This document shows positions 15,711 through 23,511 of a stretch of 24,917 bases of DNA, piece after piece; within the stretch, counting starts at the first letter, position 1; every line of letters starts with the position of its first letter. The notes under the pieces are model-generated. The model was not told the DNA's origin. It saw nothing but the letters and a program-made list of their open reading frames with translations, and ran no database searches. The DNA comes from Deltaproteobacteria bacterium (GTDB lineage: Bacteria > Desulfobacterota > Desulfofervidia > Desulfofervidales > DG-60). The stretch lies in assembly GCA_021163945.1 (NCBI GenBank), contig JAGGTC010000149.1, positions 1-24,917 of the forward strand, in the 5' to 3' direction. A program made the translations under genes and the position numbers.

Positions 15711-16615
15711 GGATCTTTACTAGGGTAAAAGAGGGTCTGGCAAAGACAAGAAAGGCATTAACTGAACAATTTAATCGGTTGATTACAGGAAAGAAGATAG
15801 ATGATGAGGTCTTAGAAAGGCTTGAAGAAATCCTTATTATGGCGGATGTAGGTGTGAAGGCAACAGATGAGTTAATTCGGCAACTGTCTAAAATGGTTGG
15901 TAAAAATGAGATAAAGGACTCAGAGCAACTAAAGGAATGCCTTAAGCAAGAAGTCCTAAAATTCCTTAAAGTAGAGGCACCTCCCTTTGATACCTCTAAG
16001 GCAAGGCCCTTTGTGATTATGGTAGTAGGGGTAAATGGGACAGGAAAGACTACGGCCATTGGAAAGATGGCAAAGTGGTTTAAGGATCAAGGTAAACAAT
16101 CAATTCTAGCAGCTGCGGATACCTTTAGGGCTGCAGCAATTGAACAACTGGAGATTTGGGGCAAACGTGCTGGTGTAGTAGATGTAATAAAGAGCCAACC
16201 AGGGGCAGACCCATCAGCTGTGGCATTTGATGCTGTTAGTACTGCAAAGGCGCGTGGTATAGATATAGTAATTATTGATACGGCAGGGCGTCTGCATACA
16301 AAAGTAAATTTAATGGAGGAGTTAAAAAAGACAAAGCGTGTCATTGGCAAGGTGATGCCAGGGGCACCCCATGAGATTTTACTAGTCCTAGATGCCACTA
16401 CAGGGCAAAATGCCATTGCCCAGACCAAGATGTTTAATGAGGCCTTGGGGGTGACAGGTCTGATACTTACCAAGCTAGATGGGACAGCAAAAGGTGGGAT
16501 TGTGATAGGCATCTGTCATGAATTTAACATACCTATCCGCTTTTTGGGAGTTGGAGAAAAGATAACAGACCTCCGCCTTTTTGATGCAGAAGAATTTGCA
16601 GAGGCCCTGTTTTAA
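15707..16615 (+). CDS. ftsY: Signal recognition particle receptor FtsY
   Basis: FtsY is the membrane-associated SRP receptor GTPase that pairs with Ffh to deliver ribosomes making membrane proteins to SecYEG. The 302-residue protein is a short form without the long acidic A domain of E. coli. An N domain (about 1-95) precedes the G domain, which has the P-loop GVNGTGKTTAIGK at 108-120, DTFRAAAIEQL at 138-148, DTAGR at 191-195, TKLDGTAKGG at 255-264 and a C-terminal GVGEKITDLRLFD. It overlaps the upstream moeA-like gene by four bases and closes the 8.9-13.8 kb-spanning cluster, with a terminator immediately downstream. Confidence 0.96.
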   Translation: MRIFTRVKEGLAKTRKALTEQFNRLITGKKIDDEVLERLEEILIMADVGVKATDELIRQLSKMVGKNEIKDSEQLKECLKQEVLKFLKVEAPPFDTSKARPFVIMVVGVNGTGKTTAIGKMAKWFKDQGKQSILAAADTFRAAAIEQLEIWGKRAGVVDVIKSQPGADPSAVAFDAVSTAKARGIDIVIIDTAGRLHTKVNLMEELKKTKRVIGKVMPGAPHEILLVLDATTGQNAIAQTKMFNEALGVTGLILTKLDGTAKGGIVIGICHEFNIPIRFLGVGEKITDLRLFDAEEFAEALF

Positions 16616-16622
16616 AAAGTAA

Positions 16623-16652
16623 GGCCCCAAAAAAGGGGCCCTATATATTTTT
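16623..16652. terminator. Bidirectional intrinsic terminator between ftsY and dsrC
   Basis: GGCCCC (16623-16628) and GGGGCC (16635-16640) form a six-pair GC stem with an AAAAAA loop. A T-rich tail (CTATATATTTTT) follows on the plus strand. On the minus strand the same hairpin is followed by TTACTTTTT. It sits 7 bases after the ftsY stop and before the convergent dsrC end, so it can serve both. Confidence 0.9.
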
Positions 16653-16971
16653 ACACACAGCCTGTAGGTTTTGGTAGACCTGCCATCTTACAAGCGCCTT
16701 TACCAGGGCCAGATGGAAATAGCTCATAGATTTTCTTTAATTTGAATCCAGTAACTTTACTAAAGATCCTCACCATGGGGGCAATACCGTGTGTTCTGTA
16801 ATAATCTTGTAAGAAGTGGATGCACTTCCAATGCTCATCAGTCAATTCTGGAATACCTTCAATATGCTTTACATATTCTACCCAATCTCTATCCCAAACA
16901 TCCAAGCCACCTGATAAAAATCCATCTTCGTCTACTTCCCATTTATGACCTTTAAATTCTACAATAGGCAT
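16651..16971 (-). CDS. dsrC: DsrC-type sulfur-carrier protein of dissimilatory sulfite reduction
   Basis: DsrC carries sulfur from sulfite reductase DsrAB as a trisulfide between its two C-terminal cysteines, which is then reduced through the DsrMKJOP membrane complex. The 106-residue protein has the canonical VDEDGFL, LTDEHWKCIHFLQDYYRTHGIAPMVR and KKIYELFPSGPGKGAC segments and ends CKMAGLPKPTGCV. Cys94 and Cys105 are eleven residues apart, the arrangement of true DsrC rather than TusE or RspA relatives, which lack the first one. A third cysteine (CIHF) lies mid-protein. It has a perfect AAGGAGG site and its own promoter and terminator, so it is monocistronic, as dsrC usually is when it is highly expressed. 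It implies a sulfate/sulfite-reducing or sulfur-disproportionating metabolism, although dsrAB is not in the window. Confidence 0.95.
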   Translation of the reverse strand: MPIVEFKGHKWEVDEDGFLSGGLDVWDRDWVEYVKHIEGIPELTDEHWKCIHFLQDYYRTHGIAPMVRIFSKVTGFKLKKIYELFPSGPGKGACKMAGLPKPTGCV

Positions 16972-17001
16972 AATCTCACCTCCTTAAAAATTTTAAATAT
17001 A

Positions 17002-17029
17002 CTTATCATATAATGCCTATCTTTGTCAA
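17002..17029 (-). promoter_or_regulatory. Putative promoter for dsrC
   Basis: On the minus strand an exact TTGACA (17029-17024) is followed after 16 bases by GATAAG (17007-17002) within an AT-rich stretch. This gives a leader of about 25-30 bases with the AAGGAGG site just before the ATG. Confidence 0.55.
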
Positions 17030-17045
17030 TAGTTTCTTAATAATG

Positions 17046-17073
17046 TTGACACATGGACTTTGGGGTGTTAAAT
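17046..17073 (+). promoter_or_regulatory. Putative promoter for the aminotransferase-serA unit
   Basis: An exact TTGACA (17046-17051) and TTAAAT (17068-17073) are separated by 16 bases. The -10 box ends 8 bases before the ATG at 17082, so the transcript should start about two bases from the start codon. It is back to back with the dsrC promoter; only 16 bases separate the two TTGACA boxes. Confidence 0.5.
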
Positions 17074-17081
17074 GATTGAGC

Positions 17082-18218
17082 ATGCTTAAGAACCACCTAT
17101 TTACACCAGGGCCTACGCCAGTGCCGCCAAGGACCCTTCTGGCAATGGCAAGTCCTATAATACACCATCGTTCCCCGGAATTTTCACAAATATTAGCGGA
17201 GGTAAAAGAGGGATTAAAATATGTATTCCAAACAAATAATGATGTTTTGCTCTTTGCCTCTACTGGTACAGGGGCCATGGAAGGGGCAGTGGCAAATGCC
17301 TTGTCTCCAGGGGAGAAGGCACTAGTGGTAAGGGGGGGTAAGTTTGGAGAAAGATGGGCAGAGATCTGTAAGGCATATGGTATAGAGACCATCAATCTAG
17401 ATATAGAGTGGGGAAGGTGTGTAAAGGTTGAAAAAATTTTAGAATACCTGATAAAATATAATGATATTAAGGCTGTTTTCATTCAGGCACATGAGACATC
17501 TACAGGTGTAAAGTTTCCTTTAAAGGAGATCGGAGAGGCGCTAAAGGATAGGGATGTGATTTTGGTGGTAGATGCCATTTCTGCACTTGGGGCAATAGAG
17601 CTTTTGGTAGATGATTGGCATTTAGATATAGTAGTAGGTGCCTCTCAAAAGGCACTGATGCTTCCCCCTGGCCTCTCCTTTGTAAGTATAAGTGAGAAGG
17701 GTTGGAAATGGATAGAGAGGTCTAAGCTGCCAAAATATTACTTTGATTTTAAAAAGGAGGCAGATGCCCTCAAAAGAAATCAGCCAGCCTACACCTCAGC
17801 AGTTTCATTGGTTATAGGACTTTTAGAGAATCTTAGATATATTAAGAAAAGGGGGTTAAAAAATATCATTGAACATCATAAGAGGCTTTCTGAGGCCACA
17901 AAGAGTGCAATCAAGGCCATGGGACTAAATCTCTTTACCAAAGAGGGCCTTTCTGAGGCCATAACCGTTGTAGAGGTCCCACCTGGTATAGATGGAAAAG
18001 AAATAGTAAGATTATTAAAAGAGGAGTATGGAATCATGATCGCAGGTGGTCAAGGCAGGCTTAAGGGGAAGATATTTCGCATCTCCCATATGGGCTATGT
18101 AGATGAAAATGATATTATTGTTGTGATCTCAGCACTGGAGGCAGTCTTAAATAAACTAGGCTATCATGTTAAAAAAGGAGTAGGCATAAAGGCAGCTCAG
18201 GATATATTATTCCATTAA
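17082..18218 (+). CDS. Class V aminotransferase (serine/alanine-glyoxylate or phosphoserine aminotransferase role)
   Basis: This PLP-dependent fold-type I aminotransferase has 378 residues from the ATG at 17082. Motifs are FTPGPTPVPP at the start, HHRSPEF, STGTGAMEGAV, VVDAISALGA (Asp164, which binds the PLP ring nitrogen) and VGASQKAL with the PLP lysine at 190. The closest families are serine-pyruvate, alanine-glyoxylate and serine-glyoxylate aminotransferases. The 3-phosphoglycerate dehydrogenase gene follows 12 bases later, so the likely job is to aminate 3-phosphohydroxypyruvate in serine synthesis, replacing a classical SerC; that is inferred from context. A TTG at 17076 could add two residues. 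No ribosome-binding site precedes either start, and the promoter position points to a leaderless message. Confidence 0.87.
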   Translation: MLKNHLFTPGPTPVPPRTLLAMASPIIHHRSPEFSQILAEVKEGLKYVFQTNNDVLLFASTGTGAMEGAVANALSPGEKALVVRGGKFGERWAEICKAYGIETINLDIEWGRCVKVEKILEYLIKYNDIKAVFIQAHETSTGVKFPLKEIGEALKDRDVILVVDAISALGAIELLVDDWHLDIVVGASQKALMLPPGLSFVSISEKGWKWIERSKLPKYYFDFKKEADALKRNQPAYTSAVSLVIGLLENLRYIKKRGLKNIIEHHKRLSEATKSAIKAMGLNLFTKEGLSEAITVVEVPPGIDGKEIVRLLKEEYGIMIAGGQGRLKGKIFRISHMGYVDENDIIVVISALEAVLNKLGYHVKKGVGIKAAQDILFH

Positions 18219-18230
18219 GGAGGTAATATT

Positions 18231-19829
18231 TTGAATAGGGAGACTTTTAGGGTATTAATAACAGACCCCATTTCTCCTGAAGGTATAAAGATATTAAAGA
18301 GGACAAGAGAGATTGAAGTAGATGAAGATACCTCCCTCTCCCCTGAGAAATTAAAAGAGAAGATAAAGGACTATCATGCCATAATTATCCGCAGTGCTAC
18401 AAAAATTACTAAGGAGATTATTGAGTCTGCAGAAAAACTTATGGTAATTGGCAGAGCAGGTATTGGCCTAGACAATGTGGATATAAAGGCAGCTACAAGA
18501 AAGGGAATTGTGGTAATGAATGCCCCTGAGGGAAATGTAGTTACTACTGCTGAGCATACCATAGCCCTCCTATTTTCCTTAGCAAGGAAGATCCCTCAGG
18601 CCACAGCCTCTCTAAAATCAGGTAGATGGGAAAAGAAAAGATTTCAGGGAAAGGAGCTCTATAGAAAGACACTAGGCATTATTGGCCTGGGAAGGATTGG
18701 GAGCATTGTGGCAGATCGGGCAAAGGCCCTTAAAATGGAGGTAATTGCCTATGATCCATTTATAAGACAAGAGGTAGCTGAAAAGATGGGGGTTGAACTG
18801 GTCACATTAGAGGAACTCTACAGGAGGGCTGATTTTATAACTGTCCATACGCCCTTAACACCTGAAACCAAGTGGCTAATAGATAAAGATGCCTTTTCTA
18901 AGATGAAAGATGGGGTTATGATTATAAATTGTGCCCGGGGTGGGATTATTAAGGAAAAAGACCTATATGATGCCATTGTAAGTGGTAAAGTAGCAGGGGC
19001 TGCCCTGGATGTATTTGAGGAGGAGCCGCCAGGTGATAATCCTTTGCTAGGTCTTGACAGTGTAATCTGTACCCCCCACTTGGGGGCCTCTACCAAGGAG
19101 GCACAGACAAATGTAGCTGTAGCCATTGCGGAACAGATCATAGATTACCTGACCAATGGCATCATCAGAAATGCAGTAAATGTACCATCCATTAGTCAAG
19201 AATTATTGTCTATGTTGAGGCCTTACCTTACACTGGCAGAAAAGATGGGTTCCTTTCATGCACAGACTATTAAGGGTGCTATAAAAGAGGTAACTATTGA
19301 GTATGTTGGGGATGTAGCTAGATTTGATACCCAGCCTATTACCATAGCTGCCTTAAAGGGTCTACTTTCACCAATCCTAGGGCACACTGTAAATTTTGTA
19401 AACGCACCCCTTTTGGCTACAAGTCGAGGCATCCGTGTGACAGAGGTAAAGAGAGAGATCCCTACCGACTTTACAAATGTTATCATATTTAGGGTACGTA
19501 CTGAGGAAAACGAGGCTAGATCTATTGCTGGAACAATCTTTGGAAAAACACAGCCAAGGATTGTACGTTTAAACGGATTTCGCCTTGAGGCAATACCAGA
19601 AGGCCACATGCTACTTATCCAAAATGTAGATGTACCTGGGGTAATTGGAAATATTGGTGGAATACTTGGTAGACATGGTATCAATATTGCTCGTATGCAT
19701 GTGGGTCAAGATGAGACCACCGGACAGACCATGATTTTGCTCTCTACTAATACACCAGTCCCAAAGGATATATTGGAGGAGATAAAGAGGCTAGAACATG
19801 TAATCTCTGCATTACCTTTAGAGCTATAG
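18231..19829 (+). CDS. serA: D-3-phosphoglycerate dehydrogenase
   Basis: SerA oxidises 3-phosphoglycerate to 3-phosphohydroxypyruvate, the first step of serine synthesis. The 532-residue protein is the long form. It has a split catalytic domain, an NAD-binding domain with GLGRIG at 152-157, and catalytic Arg236 (NCARGGI), Glu265 (FEEEPP) and His283 (TPHLGAS). An allosteric substrate-binding domain covers about 320-450, and a C-terminal ACT domain about 460-530 (LLIQNVDVPGVIGNIGGILG) probably gives feedback control by serine. The TTG start is supported by AAGGAGG 8 bases upstream and the opening FRVLITDPISPEG. It is probably cotranscribed with the aminotransferase. Confidence 0.96.
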   Translation: MNRETFRVLITDPISPEGIKILKRTREIEVDEDTSLSPEKLKEKIKDYHAIIIRSATKITKEIIESAEKLMVIGRAGIGLDNVDIKAATRKGIVVMNAPEGNVVTTAEHTIALLFSLARKIPQATASLKSGRWEKKRFQGKELYRKTLGIIGLGRIGSIVADRAKALKMEVIAYDPFIRQEVAEKMGVELVTLEELYRRADFITVHTPLTPETKWLIDKDAFSKMKDGVMIINCARGGIIKEKDLYDAIVSGKVAGAALDVFEEEPPGDNPLLGLDSVICTPHLGASTKEAQTNVAVAIAEQIIDYLTNGIIRNAVNVPSISQELLSMLRPYLTLAEKMGSFHAQTIKGAIKEVTIEYVGDVARFDTQPITIAALKGLLSPILGHTVNFVNAPLLATSRGIRVTEVKREIPTDFTNVIIFRVRTEENEARSIAGTIFGKTQPRIVRLNGFRLEAIPEGHMLLIQNVDVPGVIGNIGGILGRHGINIARMHVGQDETTGQTMILLSTNTPVPKDILEEIKRLEHVISALPLEL

Positions 19830-19837
19830 GAGGTATT

Positions 19838-20200
19838 ATGCAAGAAAAAAGGGACTTTGTGATAAAGGATAGACGCCGTATTTTTAAGGAAGAGGAGAAA
19901 AAAGAAAAAGAAGAGGCCAAGGTAGAGGGGTCTAAGGAGGTAGAAGAGAAGCCACTACCACCAGTTACATTCTCTAGTTTTATTGTCTCTTTGAGCTCCT
20001 CTGCCCTGGTCCACCTTGGTGAGATCCCTGACCCTACTGGAGGGGGGATTAAGAAAAATCTAAAATTGGCAAAACAGACCATTGATGTCCTAGAGATGTT
20101 AAAAGAGAAGACAAAGGGAAATCTAGATGTCGATGAAGAGGGGCTTTTAAACAACATCCTCTTTGACCTGAGGGTTAGGTATGTGAAACAAAAATCTTAG
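19838..20200 (+). CDS. DUF1844-domain protein
   Basis: This 120-residue protein has a highly charged, probably disordered N-terminus (about 1-40, rich in Lys and Glu). A DUF1844 domain follows, recognisable by TFSSFIVSLSSSALVHLGEIPDP near residues 44-66 and NLKLAKQTIDVLEMLKEKTKGNLD at 74-97. The family is common in Desulfobacterota and related groups and its function is unknown. TAGGAGG overlaps the serA stop and lies close before the ATG, and degP follows after eight bases, so it sits in a serA-DUF1844-degP-ispE run. Confidence 0.85.
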   Translation: MQEKRDFVIKDRRRIFKEEEKKEKEEAKVEGSKEVEEKPLPPVTFSSFIVSLSSSALVHLGEIPDPTGGGIKKNLKLAKQTIDVLEMLKEKTKGNLDVDEEGLLNNILFDLRVRYVKQKS

Positions 20201-20208
20201 GAGGAGAT

Positions 20209-21669
20209 ATGAATAAAAAGGTTCCTTTGTGGTTAACCATTTTATTGGTCATTTTTCCTTTGGCCATTGGTGCAGTCTGGCTGACGGGAATGAAGTCTAC
20301 CCAAAATAGATTGACTGCACCATCTCATGACCCAATTCCTTCTAAATCAGATTTCCCCTCTTTGTCCTCCATTGTAAGCAAGGTTGCCCCTGCTGTAGTC
20401 AATATCAGTACAGTAAGGGTTGTAAGGGGGCCTGGCCCTGTCTTTAAGTACTTCTTTGGGCCATTTGAAGAAGGTGATCCATTTAAGGAGTTTTTTGAGA
20501 GATTTTTTGGGGATATTCCTCAACGTGAATTTAGGCAAAAGAGTTTGGGTTCTGGTTTTATTATCAGTAAAGATGGATATATATTGACAAATAATCATGT
20601 GGTAGAAAAGGCCACAGAGATCAGGGTCCGTCTCTTAAACAAGGAGCAATTTGAGGCAAAGGTAATAGGAAGGGACCCCAAAACAGATATAGCCCTAATA
20701 AAGATTAAGGCAAATCATAGTTTATCTGCTGCCACATTGGGGGATTCAGATGCACTAAGGGTTGGGGACTGGGTAATTGCTATAGGGAATCCATTTGGTT
20801 TGGGGCATACAGTCACAGTAGGGATTATCAGCGCCAAAGAGAGGATTATAGGGGCTGGTCCCTATGACAATTTTTTACAGACAGACGCAGCTATCAACCC
20901 AGGGAATTCTGGTGGCCCTTTAGTAAATCTTGAGGGTGAGGTAGTTGGTATAAACACCGCTATAGTAGCCCAGGCACAGGGAATCGGTTTTGCCATACCT
21001 ATTAATATGGCAAAGTATATCCTCTCTCAACTCAAAGAGAGAGGAAAGGTAATGCGTGGATGGTTGGGGGTAATGATTCAAGAGGTAACACCAGAGATTG
21101 CCCATGCCTTAGGGCTAAAGGAGGTAAAAGGTGCGCTGGTGGCAGATGTTACCCCAGGCAGCCCCGCTGATAAGGCAGATATAAGGCGTGGGGATGTTAT
21201 TATTGAGTACAATGGGAAAAAGATAGAGGAGATGAATGAATTGCCAAGATTGGTGGCAAATACACCAGTGGGTAAGAGTGTACCTATTAAGATATGGAGG
21301 AATGGAAAAATAAAACAATTGACTGTGAAGGTAGGCGAGCTTGAGGAAAAGGTAGCAAAGGGGGAAAGGAGATATGCACCTCAAGACTTGGGTCTTAAGG
21401 TAGAGGAGTTGACCCCATATTTGGCACAAAGATTGGGTGTTAAAAGGATCCATGGTGTGGTAATTACATATGTAGTACAAGGAAGCCCTGCACACGAGGC
21501 AGGGCTTTCAAGAGGAGATATAATCTTAAAGATCAATCGCCATCCCATAGAGGATCTAAATGATTATCAAGATATAATAAACAGTGCTAAGCCTGGAGAT
21601 ACACTGCTTTTCCTTATAGAGAGAAGAGAAGGGACACTATTTGTGGCACTCAAGGTCCCTAAAGACTAG
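20209..21669 (+). CDS. degP: Periplasmic serine protease of the DegP/HtrA (Do) family
   Basis: This is a protease and chaperone for misfolded envelope proteins. The 486 residues begin with a hydrophobic segment (about 6-27) that is either a signal peptide or a membrane anchor; no clear cleavage site is seen. The trypsin-like domain has the triad His130 (TNNHVV), Asp160 (TDIALI) and Ser234 (GNSGGPL). Two PDZ domains follow, at about 285-375 (RGWLGVMIQEVTPEIA...) and 390-480 (DLGLKVEELTPYLA...). A loop rich in Phe and Glu (about 80-105) corresponds to the LA loop. GGAGG precedes the ATG, and the stop directly abuts the ispE start. Confidence 0.94.
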   Translation: MNKKVPLWLTILLVIFPLAIGAVWLTGMKSTQNRLTAPSHDPIPSKSDFPSLSSIVSKVAPAVVNISTVRVVRGPGPVFKYFFGPFEEGDPFKEFFERFFGDIPQREFRQKSLGSGFIISKDGYILTNNHVVEKATEIRVRLLNKEQFEAKVIGRDPKTDIALIKIKANHSLSAATLGDSDALRVGDWVIAIGNPFGLGHTVTVGIISAKERIIGAGPYDNFLQTDAAINPGNSGGPLVNLEGEVVGINTAIVAQAQGIGFAIPINMAKYILSQLKERGKVMRGWLGVMIQEVTPEIAHALGLKEVKGALVADVTPGSPADKADIRRGDVIIEYNGKKIEEMNELPRLVANTPVGKSVPIKIWRNGKIKQLTVKVGELEEKVAKGERRYAPQDLGLKVEELTPYLAQRLGVKRIHGVVITYVVQGSPAHEAGLSRGDIILKINRHPIEDLNDYQDIINSAKPGDTLLFLIERREGTLFVALKVPKD

Positions 21670-22494
21670 ATGCTAAAGTCGTATGCCCCTGCCAAGATAA
21701 ATCTAATCCTTAGGGTCTTGGGAAAGAGAGAAGATGGGTACCATGAAATCTTTAGCCTGATGCAGAGGGTAAGCCTCTTTGATACCCTCCATTTTAGACC
21801 TATTTCAGTCCCAAGGATTGAGCTTAAGACAAACTGCCCTTTTCTTCCTACTGATAAATCAAATTTGATTTATAGGGCAGCAAGTCTATTTTTTAAAGAG
21901 GTCTGTAGTGATTCTGGCATAAGCATATATTTAATAAAGCGTATACCTATCTCTTCTGGTTTGGGAGGTGGGAGCAGCGATGCAGCTACTACCCTTTTGA
22001 GTTTGAACAGACTCTTTGGTGATTGCCTTTCTAAAAAGAGGCTCCTGGAGATGGCAGTCTCTTTGGGGAGTGATGTACCCTTTTTTATCTTTAAGTCTAC
22101 AGCCATAGTTACTGGCAGGGGAGAAAATGTAACCCCAATAGATCTAGACTCACACTTTTGGTATATTATTTTGTGCCCCCCTATAAGGGTTTCCACAGCA
22201 AAAATTTATAGTTCCTGGAAGTTGACAAAAATAAGAAATGAAACTAAAATACCAAAGGGAAAGGAAATTTTGAGATGTTTGGAAAATGACCTAGAGGACT
22301 TTGCAATCCGCTGCTTCCCAGAGATTTCTTTAGCAAAGGAGATGCTTAAGGAAGTGGGGGCAGTGAAGGCGTTAATGACAGGCAGTGGAGGGGCAGTATT
22401 TGGAGTTTTTTTAAAAAAAAGGGATGCAAAATTGGCAAAGGAGAGAATAAAAGCACCAAAAGCTTGGAAAACATTTTTGGTCAAGGGTATATAG
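21670..22494 (+). CDS. ispE: 4-diphosphocytidyl-2-C-methyl-D-erythritol kinase
   Basis: IspE phosphorylates CDP-methylerythritol in the MEP route to isoprenoids. The 274-residue GHMP kinase shows SYAPAKINLILRVLGKREDGYHEI (catalytic Lys9), the ATP loop PISSGLGGGSSDAA near 93-106, LGSDVPFFIF with catalytic Asp135, and the C-terminal MTGSGGAVFGVF glycine motif. The ATG immediately follows the degP TAG, with no separate ribosome-binding site, so translation is probably coupled. One base after its stop the tRNA-Gln gene begins. The ispE-tRNA-prs-rplY-pth order matches a common bacterial arrangement. Confidence 0.95.
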   Translation: MLKSYAPAKINLILRVLGKREDGYHEIFSLMQRVSLFDTLHFRPISVPRIELKTNCPFLPTDKSNLIYRAASLFFKEVCSDSGISIYLIKRIPISSGLGGGSSDAATTLLSLNRLFGDCLSKKRLLEMAVSLGSDVPFFIFKSTAIVTGRGENVTPIDLDSHFWYIILCPPIRVSTAKIYSSWKLTKIRNETKIPKGKEILRCLENDLEDFAIRCFPEISLAKEMLKEVGAVKALMTGSGGAVFGVFLKKRDAKLAKERIKAPKAWKTFLVKGI

Positions 22495-22495
22495 C

Positions 22496-22570
22496 TGGGG
22501 TGTGGCCAAGCGGTAAGGCACGGGACTTTGGATCCCGCATTCGGAGGTTCGAATCCTCCCACCCCAGCCA
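22496..22570 (+). tRNA. tRNA-Gln (anticodon UUG), CCA encoded
   Basis: The cloverleaf is complete. The acceptor TGGGGTG (22496-22502) pairs with CACCCCA (22560-22566), and discriminator G and an encoded CCA (22568-22570) follow. The anticodon stem CGGGA/TCCCG encloses CTTTGGA with anticodon TTG at 22528-22530, and the T arm is GGAGG-TTCGAAT-CCTCC. The U1-A72 pair is typical of glutamine tRNAs. It is embedded between ispE and prs with one base on the left and 14 on the right, so it is probably cut out of the operon transcript. Confidence 0.97.
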
Positions 22571-22584
22571 TCTAAAGTGTGAAA

Positions 22585-23511
22585 ATGAGTGGATTGAGGA
22601 TATTTGCGGGAAATTCTAATCTGGAACTTGCAAAAGAGGTTGCGGATTACTTAGATGTCTCCTTAGGAGAGGCACTTGTAAGCACATTTAGCGATGGTGA
22701 GACAAGGGTAGAGATAAGAGAAGATTTACATGGTAAGGATGTATTTATTATCCAATCCACCTGTCCTCCCGTAAATCAGAATCTAATGGAGCTTTTGATA
22801 ATTGTGGATGCATTAAAACGTTCATCTGCCAAAGAGATCACTGCAGTAATACCCTATTATGGATATGCACGCCAGGATCGAAGAAACATATCTGGAGAGC
22901 CTATTACGGCAAGGCTTGTTGCAGATTTGATTACCACAGCGGGTGCAAACCATATCTTGGCCATGGACCTACACGTAGGGCAAATTGAGGGTTTTTTTAA
23001 TATCCCTGTAGACCACCTCGTTGCAGCCCCAATCTTCTTGGATTATATCAGAGAAAATATTGGCAGTGATATAGTTATTGTCTCCCCTGATGCAGGTGGT
23101 GTAAAAAGGGCACGTGGCTTTGCAAGTAAACTAGGTGCAAATTTGGCCCTTATAGATAAACGTAGAGATGCACCAAATTTGGCCTATGCAATGAACATTG
23201 TTGGTGATGTCTCAGGGAAGGCAGCTATTATTTTGGATGACATGGTAGATACAGCAGGTACATTAGTAGAGGCATCTTATATGCTCTCAGAAAGTGGGGC
23301 TACCAAGATTTATGGTTGTTGTACTCATGCAGTGCTTTCAGGGCCTGCGATAAAGAGGATTATAGATTCTCCCATAGAAAAACTAATAGTAACAAATACT
23401 ATACCCCTAAAGGAAGAGGCAAAAAATTGCAATAAAATTGAGGTACTTTCTGTTGCACCTATTTTGGGTGAGGCTATTAAGTATATTTGTAAAGGAAATT
23501 CCGATGAATGA
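22585..23511 (+). CDS. prs: Ribose-phosphate pyrophosphokinase
   Basis: Prs makes PRPP from ribose-5-phosphate and ATP, feeding nucleotide, histidine and tryptophan synthesis. From the ATG at 22585 the protein has 308 residues and all class I motifs. These are FSDGETRVEI, the ATP-binding YYGYARQDRR, the catalytic flexible loop region, DLHVGQIEGFF, VSPDAGGVKRARGFA, and the PRPP-binding VILDDMVDTAGT-type motif (ILDDMVDTAGTL). A GTG at 22579 would add two residues. No good ribosome-binding site precedes it. After tRNA processing the message would keep only about 14 bases of leader. Its end overlaps the rplY start by eight bases. Confidence 0.96.
   Translation: MSGLRIFAGNSNLELAKEVADYLDVSLGEALVSTFSDGETRVEIREDLHGKDVFIIQSTCPPVNQNLMELLIIVDALKRSSAKEITAVIPYYGYARQDRRNISGEPITARLVADLITTAGANHILAMDLHVGQIEGFFNIPVDHLVAAPIFLDYIRENIGSDIVIVSPDAGGVKRARGFASKLGANLALIDKRRDAPNLAYAMNIVGDVSGKAAIILDDMVDTAGTLVEASYMLSESGATKIYGCCTHAVLSGPAIKRIIDSPIEKLIVTNTIPLKEEAKNCNKIEVLSVAPILGEAIKYICKGNSDE

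Noticed and set aside
15682..16512. Long minus-strand open frames opposite ftsY
   Set aside because: They are Ser/Pro/Ile-rich shadows of a well-recognised GTPase gene with no ribosome-binding site or family motifs.
23438..23503. Upstream extension of rplY by 22 residues
   Set aside because: The extra residues are a shadow of the prs C-terminus. The ATG at 23504 has its own RBS and the family-typical N-terminus.
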